Shown: positions 42,761 through 53,000, counted from the first letter of the stretch. The stretch is 64,000 bases of DNA from JANWVO01 sp964458495 (GCA_964458495.1 CAYWJB010000002.1:124001-188000), one strand, 5' to 3'. A program made the numbers and translations. The notes: generated by a model not told the origin, from the sequence alone.

Positions 42761-43662
42761 GCTGGACCGAAGTCCGCGTCCCGGCCACCAGCGCCAATCT
42801 GGGGCCCGGCTTCGACGCGCTGGGCATGGCGCTCAGCATCTACCTGGAGTGCCGCTTCCGGCCCTCGGAGACGCTGAAGATCCGCGCCTCCGGACGCGAC
42901 GCGGAGCTGATCAGCACCGCCGAGGACAACCTCATCTGGCAGACGGCGCTCCAGGTGGCCGGCCACCTGGGCCGCCCGATGCCCGCTATCGAGCTCGAGA
43001 TCGTCAACGACATCCCCATCGGCAAAGGCCTTGGGTCGTCTGCGGCGGCGCTGGTGGCAGGCGTTGTGATCGCCGACGAGATCCTGCAACTCGAATGGGA
43101 CCGCCACAAGATTCTCGACGAAGCAGCGCGTATCGAAGGCCACCCCGACAACGTGAGCGCCGCCGTGCTCGGTTCGATCGTCGCCAGCGCCATTGACAGC
43201 GAAGGCGTCACGCGCGCCGTGCGCATGCAATTGCCTGCCCGCTACGGCGTCGCCATCGTCGTTCCGGATTTCGTCCTTCCGACTTCGGAAGCCCGCGCCG
43301 TGCTGCCCAGGACCTATTCGCGCGAGGATGCCGTGTTCAACATCCAGCGCTCGGCGCTGCTGATCGCCGCCATGCTGACGCAGACCACCGACGCCTTCCA
43401 CGAGGCGCTCATGGACCGGCTGCACCAGCCCTACCGCGCGCCGCTGGTGCCGGGGCTTCAGCAGATGCTCGAGCTGCGCGCGCCCGGCCTGCTCGGCTGC
43501 GCGCTTTCGGGCGCCGGTCCGAGCGTGCTGGTGTTTTTTGAACGCGGCCACGAAAGCGTGTGCGAGCGGATGCGGGAAATCTTCGCGCGCCACGGCCATT
43601 CCAGCCAGATCCTGCCCGCCCACATTCCCGATCACGGCTACGACCTGATGCACGGGCTGTGA
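42757..43662 (+). CDS. thrB: Homoserine kinase
   Basis: A 301-residue GHMP kinase phosphorylating homoserine for threonine synthesis. Motif 1 is VPATSANLGPGFDALGMALS, the ATP loop IPIGKGLGSSAAALVAG, motif 3 ALSGAGPSVLVFF. Full-length and apparently intact. Its last 312 bp (from base 43351 to the final base of the stop codon) recur 1,780 bp downstream with a single synonymous difference. Intactness of this copy means the insertion preserved function. Confidence 0.95.
   Translation: MSWTEVRVPATSANLGPGFDALGMALSIYLECRFRPSETLKIRASGRDAELISTAEDNLIWQTALQVAGHLGRPMPAIELEIVNDIPIGKGLGSSAAALVAGVVIADEILQLEWDRHKILDEAARIEGHPDNVSAAVLGSIVASAIDSEGVTRAVRMQLPARYGVAIVVPDFVLPTSEARAVLPRTYSREDAVFNIQRSALLIAAMLTQTTDAFHEALMDRLHQPYRAPLVPGLQQMLELRAPGLLGCALSGAGPSVLVFFERGHESVCERMREIFARHGHSSQILPAHIPDHGYDLMHGL
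43351..43662 (+). repeat. thrB 3'-end direct repeat, copy 1
   Basis: 312 bp, identical to 45131-45442 except C43617 versus G45397 (third position of a proline codon). The match starts inside codon 199 and ends exactly at the last base of TGA. Flanks on both sides differ completely between the copies. Confidence 0.97.
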
Positions 43663-44022
43663 CTGTCGCCAAGAGGCGCCAAGAGCTTGAAATCCCGAAT
43701 CAGTTCTTGAGCACGTAGTGTGGAATGACCATCTCTCCACGCAGTTGTGGCCGGGTTCTCACCTCCGGATGGACTTGAAGTATAGTAGCTCAAACAAGTG
43801 AGCAGGACGAGTCTGGTTACTCGAACGCTGCCTTTGCAGGGGGCGGATTGCGGTCATAATGCATTTGACACGTCGACTATACTGAGTCCAGAAAACTCAC
43901 TGCAGAAACACATTCCACGGTCATCTGCTCGATTCAGTACACTCTTTGAGCAGAGGTCGAAGCAGCCGTTTGATGGCAGTCATGGACATTGATGCTTCAA
44001 AGCATAGGTTGGCGCAAAGCAA
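43663..44022. other. AT-richer non-coding stretch before the glycosyltransferase
   Basis: About 360 bp with no credible gene. It contains the CGCCAAGAG tandem pair, a TTGAAGTATAGT cluster near 43775-43790 and TTGACA/TATACT motifs around 43864-43883, but none with proper promoter spacing. Confidence 0.5.
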
Positions 44023-45000
44023 ATGCCCCGTGTCAGCGTAGTTCTTCCTGTTTATAATGGTGCCCCCTGGGTCGCAGGAGCAATTGAATCCATTCAGCGG
44101 CAAACATACCCGGATTGGGAGCTGCTGATTCTCGATGATGGAAGCACGGACGGATCATTCCATGTGTGCAGCCAGCTAGCTGAGCGAGATCCTCGAATCC
44201 GGCTCTTGAGACATGACTCGAACATGGGACTGGCAGCGGCTATGACTCACTTATGCGGGAACGTCAAGGGCGAGTACGTTGCGGTTCAGGAACAGGACGA
44301 CATTTCACTGCCCCATCGGCTTGAGCGCGAGGTGAACGCCCTAGACGAGAAGCCAGATGTTGGCTTGGTCAGCGGCATTGCAGAATGGCTGGACGATGAC
44401 GGCAAGGCGATCAAACTGTTCCCTGGATTGCTGACTAGAGGAGAGCAGTTCCCCCAGGACCACATGGAGATGGTCAAGTTTCTTCTCTTGGAGCAATGCA
44501 AGGTTGTCAATGCGGCTTGCATGTTCAGGCAAGTAATATTGAATGAAATACCAAGTGCGTTTGATGTGTCTGCTCGAATGTCCATTGATTGGCAATTTTT
44601 TATCCGCGTTGCACATAGGTGGAAAATCTGGGGGCTAAATGAGGTTCTAGTGAGGATGCGGAGAGGTTCTGGACATAGGCATTTGACAGAAAAGAAGTGC
44701 ATTCAGTTCAATGAAGGAAGACGTTGCCTCCGCATCGTATATCGTGACTTCAAGAACAGACCGGATTCCTGTGTCAATCTGCAACTGTACCGGCAAGCCC
44801 TTTCCAATCAGCTCGTCCTTGAGAGTCGTTACTGGGGACGCTGGAGAGGAGTTGCCCTTGTCCTGCAGGCACTCGCGCTGTCTCCGGATAATCCCCGCGC
44901 TTGGCGAACCCTAAGAGAGCTCTTCAGCCGCGGTGTGCGAAAACTCTCGTGGATCTCGCCAGATGATGAGCGAAACACGGATTATGGACCAATGGGCTGA
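44023..45000 (+). CDS. Family 2 glycosyltransferase
   Basis: A 325-residue GT-A glycosyltransferase: SVVLPVYNGAPWVAGAIESI, WELLILDDGSTDGS, and the DXD-type metal site EQDDISLPHR (D92, D93), with the later MSIDWQFFIRVAHRW acceptor-region motif. It transfers a sugar from an NDP donor to a surface glycan, unspecified. Codon use and G+C are unlike its neighbours, pointing to horizontal acquisition. It is the only gene in the segment flanked by the thrB repeats. There is no clear ribosome site. Confidence 0.88.
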   Translation: MPRVSVVLPVYNGAPWVAGAIESIQRQTYPDWELLILDDGSTDGSFHVCSQLAERDPRIRLLRHDSNMGLAAAMTHLCGNVKGEYVAVQEQDDISLPHRLEREVNALDEKPDVGLVSGIAEWLDDDGKAIKLFPGLLTRGEQFPQDHMEMVKFLLLEQCKVVNAACMFRQVILNEIPSAFDVSARMSIDWQFFIRVAHRWKIWGLNEVLVRMRRGSGHRHLTEKKCIQFNEGRRCLRIVYRDFKNRPDSCVNLQLYRQALSNQLVLESRYWGRWRGVALVLQALALSPDNPRAWRTLRELFSRGVRKLSWISPDDERNTDYGPMG

Positions 45001-45130
45001 TGACAAGAGCTAGCCTGCCACTCAGCGCTTAGCAGGTCGCTGTAACGGCCTGTTCGGTCACAAAAGAGCTACGCAATGTGTTGATCTCATATCGGCGCAA
45101 TTCAGATTCTGGCCGTATTTCAGTGACCCG

Positions 45131-45442
45131 TCGGCGCTGCTGATCGCCGCCATGCTGACGCAGACCACCGACGCCTTCCACGAGGCGCTCATGGACCGGC
45201 TGCACCAGCCCTACCGCGCGCCGCTGGTGCCGGGGCTTCAGCAGATGCTCGAGCTGCGCGCGCCCGGCCTGCTCGGCTGCGCGCTTTCGGGCGCCGGTCC
45301 GAGCGTGCTGGTGTTTTTTGAACGCGGCCACGAAAGCGTGTGCGAGCGGATGCGGGAAATCTTCGCGCGCCACGGCCATTCCAGCCAGATCCTGCCGGCC
45401 CACATTCCCGATCACGGCTACGACCTGATGCACGGGCTGTGA
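45131..45442 (+). pseudogene. 5'-truncated thrB fragment (repeat copy 2)
   Basis: Encodes the last 103 residues of homoserine kinase, identical in protein to copy 1. It lacks the N-terminal motif and ATP loop and so cannot be a functional kinase. The frame is open from an internal ATG at 45152 (96 residues). What follows (45443 on) is presumably the original downstream flank of thrB. Confidence 0.92.
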
Positions 45443-45531
45443 GTCTTTCTCACGCCGCTCTGCACCACCCCCTGCCGGTGGGAGACCGCACGCCGGAAGG
45501 CGCCGCCAATAAAGGGCTCCGGTTTCAACAA

Positions 45532-45578
45532 CATACAGCATATTGAAGATTTCTCTTGACCTACCACAAGATGTTGGG
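45532..45578 (+). promoter_or_regulatory. Candidate tandem NrdR boxes upstream of nrdJ
   Basis: Two related 16-bp sites, CATACAGCATATTGAA (45532-45547) and ACCACAAGATGTTGGG (45563-45578), share ACA-2-AT-1-TTG and are spaced 31 bp centre to centre, about three helical turns. NrdR repressors of ribonucleotide reductase genes bind such paired boxes. The second lies between the -35 and -10 of the promoter. Assignment is by architecture; an nrdR gene is not in the window. Confidence 0.45.
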
Positions 45579-45585
45579 GTATTGT
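45556..45585 (+). promoter_or_regulatory. Candidate nrdJ promoter
   Basis: TTGACC (45556-45561) and TATTGT (45580-45585) with 18-bp spacing; the leader to the ATG at 45672 would be about 80 nt. No cobalamin riboswitch motif was seen in the leader. Confidence 0.5.
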
Positions 45586-45671
45586 TTCCATTGCCCCCCC
45601 TTGGACAGCCAGCGCAGGCGAGCCTTCCTGCCGGGGGCGTTCTTCGGAAAAATAGAGTCAGGAGCAATCGG

Positions 45672-48500
45672 ATGGGACAGCTGAGCGTTGACGTCAGTTC
45701 GCAGGGCAGGAGCCTTCGGAGGAACCTGCGGAAAGAGGAGCGGACGGGGGTGTCATTCCCCCGGTATTTCACTGCCCGGCTGGAGCCGGGCAAGACGCCC
45801 TATGACGAGATCCGCTGGGAGCTGCGCACCGCCACCATCGGCAACGACAAGGGGGCGGTGATCTTCGAGCAGAAGGACGTGGAGGTTCCGGCGGACTGGT
45901 CGCAGACGGCCACCAACATTGTCGCCTCGAAATACTTCCACGGGCGGCTGGGCACGCCTGAACGCGAGACCAGCGTAAGGCAGCTGGTGCACCGCGTGGT
46001 GGACACCATCACCGAATGGGGCATCGAGGGGCGCTATTTCCGCTCGCTGGAGGACGCGGCCAACTTCCGGGACGAACTGGCGCACATGATGCTGACGCAG
46101 AAGGCGTGCTTCAACTCGCCGGTGTGGTTCAACGTGGGGGTGAAGGAAGAGCACCGGGGCTACGGCTGGTACTACGACGAGGCCGCCGACACGGTGAAGA
46201 AGCTCGACCGCAGCGTGCACAAGCCGCAGTGCTCGGCCTGCTTCATCAACTCCGTGCAGGATTCGCTGGAGTCGATCCTCGAGCTGGCCAAGACCGAGGG
46301 CATGCTGTTCAAGTTCGGCTCGGGCACGGGCACAAACCTTTCCACTCTGCGCGAGGAGAACTGCCCGCTGTGGGGCGGAGGGCGCGCGTCGGGGCCGCTG
46401 TCTTTCATGAAGGGCTTCGACGCCTTCGCCGGCGTGATCAAGAGTGGCGGCAAGACGCGGCGGGCGGCGAAGATGGTGATCCTCAACGCCGAGCACCCCG
46501 ACATCGAGCAGTTCATCTGGTGCAAGGCGAAGGAGGAGCGCAAGGCGCACACGCTGATCGAGGCGGGCTACGATCCCAGCATCGACGGCGAAGCCTATTC
46601 CTCGATCTTCTTCCAGAACGCCAACAACAGCGTGCGCGTGTCGGACGAGTTCATGCGCGCGGTTGTGGAGGACGGCGAGTGGTGGACGCGCTCGGTGGTG
46701 AGCGGCGAGCCGGTGAAGAAATACAAGGCGCGGGACCTGCTGCGGGAGATCGCCGAGGCGACGTGGCAGTGCGGCGATCCAGGCATGCAGTTCGACACCA
46801 CCATCAACCGCTGGCACACGTCGAAGAACTCCGGGCGCATCAACGCCTCCAACCCGTGCTCGGAATACATGTTCCTGGACGACTCGGCGTGCAACCTGTC
46901 GTCGCTGAACCTGATGAAGTTCCTGGGCGCGGGCGGGAAGTTCGACGTGGAGGCGTTCCGGCACGCGGTGGACACGATGATCCTGGCGCAGGAGATCATT
47001 GTGGACAACGCCAGCTACCCGACGGAGAAGATCGCGCGCAACTCGCACGACTTCCGCCCGCTGGGGCTGGGCTTCGCCAACCTGGGCTCTCTGCTGATGT
47101 CGCTGGGACTGCCCTATGACAGCGACGCCGGCCGCGCCTGGGCGGGAGCGGTCACGGCCATCATGACCGGCCAAGCGTACCTGACCAGCGCGCGGATCGC
47201 CGAAAGCACCGGCCCGTGCCCCGGCTTCGCCGCCAACGAGGAATCCTTCCTGGGCGTCATCAAGATGCACTGGGACGCGGTCAACGGCATCGACTCGAAG
47301 CTGGTGCCGCCGGCGATGTTCGAGGCCGCGCAGCAGGTGTGGAAGAACGCCTTCGAGCTGGGCCGGCGGACGGGCTACCGCAACTCGCAGGTGACGGTGA
47401 TCGCGCCCACCGGCACCATCGGTTTCATGATGGACTGCGACACGACGGGCATCGAGCCGGACCTGGCGCTGGTGAAGTACAAGAAGCTGGTGGGCGGCGG
47501 CGTAATCAAGATTGTGAACAACACGGTGCCTTCGGCGCTGATCCGGCTGGGCTACTCGCCCGGGCAGGTGGAGGAGATCGTGCGCCACATCGACGCCACC
47601 GGCACCATCGAAGGCGCGCCCCAAATCAAGCCGGAGCACATCCCGGTGTTCGACTGCTCGTTCAAGGCCCCGGGCGGGACGCGCTTCATCCACCACATGG
47701 GCCACATCCGCATGATGGCCGCCGTGCAGCCGTTCATCTCGGGCGCGATCTCGAAGACGATCAACATGCCCGAGGAAAGCACGGTGGAGGACATCATGAA
47801 CGCCTACATCGAAAGCTGGAAGCTCGGGCTGAAGGCGGTCGCCATCTACCGCGACGGATCCAAGCGTGTGCAGCCGCTCAGCTCCGGCAGCTCGAAGGGC
47901 GAAAAGAGGACCGCCGGGCCGGCGCCGGCGCGGGTGGAGGAACGGATCGTTTACCGCCCGACGCGGCGCAAGCTTCCTGACGAGCGGCAATCGATCACGC
48001 ACAAGTTCTCCATCGCCGGCCACGAGGGCTACATCACCGTGGGCCTCTACGAGGACGGGCAACCGGGCGAGCTCTTCATCACCATGGCCAAGGAGGGATC
48101 GACGATCTCCGGCCTGATGGACAGCTTCGCCACGGCGGTGAGTTACGGGCTGCAATACGGCGTGCCGCTGAAGTTCTTCGTCGACAAGTTCAGCCATGTG
48201 CGGTTCGAGCCGTCGGGCTTCACCAACAACCCGCAGATCCCCTACGCGAAGTCCATCATGGACTACATCTTCCGCTGGCTGGCGCTGAAGTTCATCGGGC
48301 CCGAGGCCGTGGAAGCGCCGGAAGTGGGCGAGACAATGAAGCTGCGGCCCACCGAGCCCGAGCCGCAGCAGAAGCTGCACTTCGCGCCCGCCGACGGCAT
48401 GGAAGACGCGCCGGCTTGCGCCGAATGCGGCGGCATCATGGTGCGCAACGGATCCTGCTACAAGTGCGAAAACTGCGGCAGCACATCCGGGTGTTCCTAA
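45672..48500 (+). CDS. nrdJ: B12-dependent class II ribonucleotide reductase
   Basis: A 942-residue adenosylcobalamin-dependent reductase making dNDPs without oxygen. Landmarks are KPQCSACFINSVQDSLESI near the N-terminal third, the active-site loop NPCSEYMFLDDSACNLSSLN, and VIAPTGTIGFMMDCDTTGIE. The C-terminal part has the TSCPD-type beta domain and a cysteine-rich end (CAECGGI...CYKCENCG...GCS) carrying the redox-active thiols and zinc-ribbon-like pattern. ATG 45672 follows AGGAG by 9 nt; the longer frame upstream crosses the promoter. A strong terminator follows. Confidence 0.95.
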   Translation: MGQLSVDVSSQGRSLRRNLRKEERTGVSFPRYFTARLEPGKTPYDEIRWELRTATIGNDKGAVIFEQKDVEVPADWSQTATNIVASKYFHGRLGTPERETSVRQLVHRVVDTITEWGIEGRYFRSLEDAANFRDELAHMMLTQKACFNSPVWFNVGVKEEHRGYGWYYDEAADTVKKLDRSVHKPQCSACFINSVQDSLESILELAKTEGMLFKFGSGTGTNLSTLREENCPLWGGGRASGPLSFMKGFDAFAGVIKSGGKTRRAAKMVILNAEHPDIEQFIWCKAKEERKAHTLIEAGYDPSIDGEAYSSIFFQNANNSVRVSDEFMRAVVEDGEWWTRSVVSGEPVKKYKARDLLREIAEATWQCGDPGMQFDTTINRWHTSKNSGRINASNPCSEYMFLDDSACNLSSLNLMKFLGAGGKFDVEAFRHAVDTMILAQEIIVDNASYPTEKIARNSHDFRPLGLGFANLGSLLMSLGLPYDSDAGRAWAGAVTAIMTGQAYLTSARIAESTGPCPGFAANEESFLGVIKMHWDAVNGIDSKLVPPAMFEAAQQVWKNAFELGRRTGYRNSQVTVIAPTGTIGFMMDCDTTGIEPDLALVKYKKLVGGGVIKIVNNTVPSALIRLGYSPGQVEEIVRHIDATGTIEGAPQIKPEHIPVFDCSFKAPGGTRFIHHMGHIRMMAAVQPFISGAISKTINMPEESTVEDIMNAYIESWKLGLKAVAIYRDGSKRVQPLSSGSSKGEKRTAGPAPARVEERIVYRPTRRKLPDERQSITHKFSIAGHEGYITVGLYEDGQPGELFITMAKEGSTISGLMDSFATAVSYGLQYGVPLKFFVDKFSHVRFEPSGFTNNPQIPYAKSIMDYIFRWLALKFIGPEAVEAPEVGETMKLRPTEPEPQQKLHFAPADGMEDAPACAECGGIMVRNGSCYKCENCGSTSGCS

Positions 48501-48524
48501 GGCTGGCAGCGGCCCCGGGATAGG

Positions 48525-48558
48525 AAAACGCCGCCCCGCGCGGGGCGGCGTTTTCTCT
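48525..48558 (+). terminator. Rho-independent terminator after nrdJ
   Basis: A perfect 30-bp palindrome (48525-48554) with arms AAAACGCCGCCCCGC and GCGGGGCGGCGTTTT, followed by CTCTT. It lies 24 bp after the nrdJ stop; flanking A and T runs make it potentially bidirectional. Confidence 0.9.
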
Positions 48559-48628
48559 TGGGCGCTCTCGGGCCGATGCCCGATGACGCCCGCGGGCCCG
48601 GGGGCCGAACAATGAACGGAGGCATTCC

Positions 48629-49969
48629 ATGGAACCGATCCTGTATCTCGGCATTCTGCTGGGCGGGCTGGTGCTGGGCGCTTTGCTGGCCGGCTTTCTG
48701 CTGCGTTCGGGCGGCGCGGGGCCGGCTGCGGCCAGCGCGGAAGCTGCCGAACTCAAGGCCCGGCTCGAGGAGCGCGACGCGCAACTGGAACGGCTGGAGC
48801 AGGCCCTGTCGGACAAGGAAGACCTTCTCTCCGGGCTCCGCCGGGAGCTGGAAGAGCGCAAGGTGGCCGAAGCCGGCCTGCGGGCGCAGCTCGAGGCGGA
48901 GCGCGCGCAACACGCCGAGAAGCTCGCCCTGCTGCGGCAGGCGCAGCAACAGCTGGAGGAGTCCTTCCGCAGCCTCGCCGCACAGGCGCTCCAGCAGAAC
49001 AACGAGAGCTTCCTTCAGGTGGCGGGACACAACCTGGACGCGCGGCTGAAGACGCTCGACGAGATGCTGAAGCCGTTGCGGGAGCGGATCGACACGCTCA
49101 GGAAGGACAACACGGAGATGCTCGCCGGGCTGGCGAAGCATCTCGAGCTGCTTGAGCAGACGCAGCGGCAGGCATCGGAAGAAACGAGGAAGCTGGCCGA
49201 CGCGCTGCGCAAGCCCTCGGTGCGCGGCCGCTGGGGCGAGATGCAGCTGCGGCGCGTGGTGGAGATGGCGGGGATGGTGGAGTACTGCGACTTCGAAGAG
49301 CAGGCGCAGGTGGAGACCGAGGGTGGCAGGCTGCGGCCCGACATGCTCATCCGGCTGCCTGGCGAACGGCTGATCGTGGTGGACGCCAAGGCCCCCCTGG
49401 CGGCGTATCTCGACTCGCTCGAAGCCCCGGACGAGGCGCGGCGCGCCGAGAAGCTGGCCGAGCATGCGCGGCAGGTTCGCGCGCACATCCAGCGGCTGGC
49501 GGCGAAGGCCTACTGGGACCAGTTCGCGCAGACGCCGGACTTCGTGGTGGCGTTTCTGCCCGGGGAGACCTTCTTCAGCGCGGCGCTCCAGCAGGATCCG
49601 GAGCTGATCCAATACGGCGTCGAGAACCGTGTGCTGCTGGCCACGCCGACGACGCTGATCGGACTGCTGAAGGCGGCCGCCTACGGGTGGCGCCAGGAGA
49701 AGCTGGCCCGCAACGCGCAGGAGATCTCCGATCTCGGCAAGGAGCTCTACGACCGGCTGCGGATCTTCGCCGCGCACTTCGATGGCGTGCGCGGCGGGCT
49801 GGAGCGCGCCGTCGAGGCCTACAACCGTGCGGCGGGCTCGCTGGAGGGCCGGGTGCTGGTGAGCGCGCGCCGGTTCCGGGACCTGGGGGCGGCCGACGGG
49901 GACGAACTGCCGGAAGCCGAGGCCGTGGGCCGCACGATCCGCGCACTGCAAGCGCCGGAAGTGGATTGA
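48629..49969 (+). CDS. rmuC: RmuC-family DNA recombination protein
   Basis: A 446-residue protein: one N-terminal membrane helix (about 3-26), a long coiled coil (about 38-190), then the RmuC nuclease-like domain (about 195-430). Landmarks are GRWGEMQLRRVVEMAGM, RPDMLIRLPGERLIVVDAKA and FVVAFLPGETFFSAALQQDP. RmuC limits inversions between repeats and is related to restriction-endonuclease folds (D...DAK). GGAGG precedes the ATG. Part of the domain (residues 302-385) is found again at 53611-53861. Confidence 0.93.
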   Translation: MEPILYLGILLGGLVLGALLAGFLLRSGGAGPAAASAEAAELKARLEERDAQLERLEQALSDKEDLLSGLRRELEERKVAEAGLRAQLEAERAQHAEKLALLRQAQQQLEESFRSLAAQALQQNNESFLQVAGHNLDARLKTLDEMLKPLRERIDTLRKDNTEMLAGLAKHLELLEQTQRQASEETRKLADALRKPSVRGRWGEMQLRRVVEMAGMVEYCDFEEQAQVETEGGRLRPDMLIRLPGERLIVVDAKAPLAAYLDSLEAPDEARRAEKLAEHARQVRAHIQRLAAKAYWDQFAQTPDFVVAFLPGETFFSAALQQDPELIQYGVENRVLLATPTTLIGLLKAAAYGWRQEKLARNAQEISDLGKELYDRLRIFAAHFDGVRGGLERAVEAYNRAAGSLEGRVLVSARRFRDLGAADGDELPEAEAVGRTIRALQAPEVD

Positions 49970-50009
49970 GGGAAGGGGCGCGGCATCGTCAGAGGCCGCA
50001 CCCTTTCCC
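49970..50009. terminator. Convergent-gene hairpin between rmuC and the Oar-like gene
   Basis: GGGAAGGGGCGCGGC (49970-49984) pairs with GCCGCACCCTTTCCC (49995-50009), with one G-U and one mismatch, around a 10-nt loop. It fills the 64-bp gap between convergent genes. No clear T-run. Confidence 0.5.
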
Positions 50010-50033
50010 CTCCGGGAAGCGCCGACGCAGCGT

Positions 50034-53000
50034 TCAGAACAACAGCTTCAGCGCCAGCTGCACGTAGCGGGGGTCCGCCGTAGCCGTGGCGCGGCCGAAA
50101 TTGGCCGCCGCCAGATTGACAGTCGGCGAGAGGAAGTTCGTCTTGTTCAGGAAATTGTAGAACTCGCTGCGGAATTGCAGGCGCCCCGCCTCGCCAAGAG
50201 CGGGCATGGTGAAGTTCTTGGCCAGAACAAAGTTCACCTGGTGGAGCGCAAAGCCGTAGGCGGCGTTGCGCCCAAGGTTGCCAAAAGGCGCGGTCACCGG
50301 GGGGGTGGCGAGATTGGAGCGGTTGAAGTAGTTGAGGTAGGTGCGCTCGCTCTTCGGCGCCAACACGCCTAGAGCGCCGTCGATCACATTCGGCCGCAAA
50401 GAGACGGTGCCGAGGAACGACTCCGGCTGGTTGTCGCTCAGGATGCCCGAGGCGTCCGGGTAGCGGATGTTGAGCGGCTGGCCGCTCTGGAGGAAGAGGA
50501 TCGAGCTGGCCTGCCAGCCGCCCAAAACGCCGTTGAGAGCGGCAGGCATGGAAGAAGCGAAGCGGCGCCCGCGGCCGAATGGCAGCTCGTAAACGAAGCT
50601 GGTAGTGGAGTTGAAGCGCTGGTCGAAGCTGGACGGGCCCTTGTCGTTGCGCGGGTTGCGGACATCCTGCACATTGGGGCCGCTGCCGTTGGTCGGCTCC
50701 AGCACCTGTCCGGCGTTGTCGATCGACTTGCTGTAAGTGAACGAACTGAGCAACTGGAAGTCGCGGCCGCGGTGCTCGAACTTGGCCTGAAAGGCGTGGT
50801 AGCTACCAAAGCCGTACGGCAGCACCGCGGTGATGTTGTTGAAGCCCTGATAGGGGCGGCGCGCCAGCAGGGTGCCGAGGGTGGTGAGGCCGCGCGAAAG
50901 TTCCTCCTGGGTGATGGGCCGCGCCTGGTTGAAATCTCCGAGGATGGGGAGGTCGCGGCTGCGGTTGCCCACGTAGGCGACTTCAATGACGCCGTCGCGC
51001 CAGAGGCTGCGCTGGACGGTGAAGTGCCAGTTCTGGGTGTAGCCCCAAGGCAGGTCGCGCGGAATGTAAAGGATCACGTTGGAGGGCGCGTTGCGCGGGT
51101 ATCCCGCCTCGCGCGGGCGGAAGCAATTGGCGAAGTTGTCACCCGTGCACAGGTTGCCGAGGTTGGCGGCGCTGTTGACGGCGGAGAAGCGGGTTACGAA
51201 GGGCGCGTTCGTGTTCAGCAGTTCGGCCGATGCCATGCGGTTCCAGAAGTTCCAGGCATGAGACCAGCCGGTGCGGACGACGGTTTTCTGATTGAGCTGA
51301 TACGCCGCGCCAAGCCGGGGCGAGAAGAGGAGCCAGCGCATGTCGCGCATCGACCGCTCGCTGATGCCGCCGCCCGGGGAGAGAACGATCCGGTTCTGGA
51401 CGGGGTCGAAGTTGGACAGCTCGTCGTTGGCATCGTAGGGGGGCGTAGTGAGCTCGTAGCGGAGGCCCAAGTTCAGGGTGAGGCGGTTGGTGGCGCGCCA
51501 GTCATCCTGGAGGTAGAACCAGTGGGCCTGCTGGCGCATCTTGGCGATCTTCTGGGTGGCGAGCTGGTAGGAGCTGCGGGCGCCGAAGTAGAAGTCGGCG
51601 AGCGAGTGGACGGTGTTGGCAGCGGCGCCTGCCAGCGCGCCGAGGCTCTGGCCCGGGATGCGCGAGTAAAGGCCGCCGTAGCCGTCCAATCCGTAGAGCG
51701 GGTTGGTGTCATCCACATCCTGCATCAGCAGGAGGTACTCCCAGCCAGACTTGAGCGTGTGGCGCTGGAGAATCTTCGAAAGGTTGAGACGGCTGTTGAC
51801 GGTGGTCGGGAATTGCGCCTGCGGATTGGTCGACTGGCGGCCAAGGCGAGGAAAGCCGAGGACGTCCTGGGGAGTAATTCCGCCCTGGATGCGCGGTCCT
51901 TCGGGCAGGCCGGTGATGCCGAACAGCTCGCGCATGGAGGGACCGCCGACCTGCGCCGGCAGCCGGTCCATGCCGAGGCGGGTGACCGCGAAGCGGTATT
52001 CCACCATCTCGGTGGCCGACTTGCTCCAGTTCACCGCGGCGATGCCCTGCTGGTTGTAAGTATCGAGAAGGCCGAGGTTGTTGCCGCCGGAGAAGCCCTG
52101 GATAAGTCCAGGCGCGAACATGTTCTGGCGGCGGTGCGAGTAGCGGAAGAAGGAAGAGACGGCGTCCGTGAAGCGGTGGTCGATTTTGGCCGCGCCCTTG
52201 TCGTCGTCGATTTCGTTGATGTCGAAAGCGCCGAAATTGTTTGCGATACCGAGCGGTCCGCCTCCGGGCTGGTTGGGCAGAGGCAATTCCGCGAGAACGC
52301 GGCGGGCGAAGCGGGTCATCGGGATGGGCGAGCCGGCCGCAATTACCGTGCCTGCCGGGATGGATCTGCCCTGATCGTCAATGAAGGCGAAGGGCACTCG
52401 GACATCGAGAGGCAGCACGCCGTTGCGCATGGCCTCATTGGGCAGACTGGTGAGGGCGAACGTGTGTGCGCGCCAGCGGGAGCCTTCATAGTCGATGAAG
52501 TAGAAGGTGCGGTCCTTGCGCAGCGGCCCGCCGAGGGTGAAGCCGAACATGTTGCGCTTGTTGATGGGCTTGCGGTTTTGCACCGGTTTGAAGAAGCCGG
52601 TGGCGTTCATCTTTTCGTTCTGGAAGAAATGCCAGACGCTGCCGTGCAGCTCGTTGGTGCCGGACTTGGAAGAGACGTTCATCACGGCGCCAGCGGTGCG
52701 GCCGAACTCGGCCGAATAGGTGTTCGTGATGAGGCGGAACTCGGCGACCGAATCAGGCGATGGCTGAATTGCCTGGTTCGAGAAGCCCTGGTTCGTGGTG
52801 CCGTAAAAGTTGTTGTCTACGCCGTCGAGGAGGAAGTTATTGTAGACACTGCGAAGCCCGTTGACGTTGTAGGAACCTTCCCGGCGGAAGACGATCGAGC
52901 CCTGGTTGGAAAACTGCGACTCGCGCACGCCGGGCGACAACAGCGCGAAGTAGGAGTAGTTTCGCCCGAGGACGGGCAGCTCGACGATCTTGCGGGAGGT

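Larger units (their letters stand above)
43663..45130 (+). mobile_element. 1.47-kb inserted segment between thrB repeats
   Basis: The DNA between the two thrB copies is visibly AT-richer: two 60-base lines from the glycosyltransferase contain 31 and 25 G+C, against 42 in a thrB line. It has one gene and no recognisable transposase, integrase or terminal inverted repeat. A short tandem repeat CGCCAAGAG (43667-43675, 43677-43685) lies at the left boundary. The arrangement intact gene-insert-3' fragment is what single-crossover integration of a circle carrying a thrB fragment would produce; the mechanism is inferred. Confidence 0.65.

Noticed and set aside
43663..45130. Insertion sequence with transposase between the thrB repeats
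   Set aside because: The only gene is a glycosyltransferase; no terminal inverted repeats or DDE/serine recombinase gene is present.
45443..45671. Cobalamin riboswitch before nrdJ
   Set aside because: The conserved B12-box and surrounding stem pattern could not be found; the leader is short and better explained by NrdR-like boxes.
45753..48380. 875-codon open frame antisense to nrdJ
   Set aside because: His/Arg/Val-rich composition typical of antisense high-GC coding; the opposite strand is an unmistakable ribonucleotide reductase.
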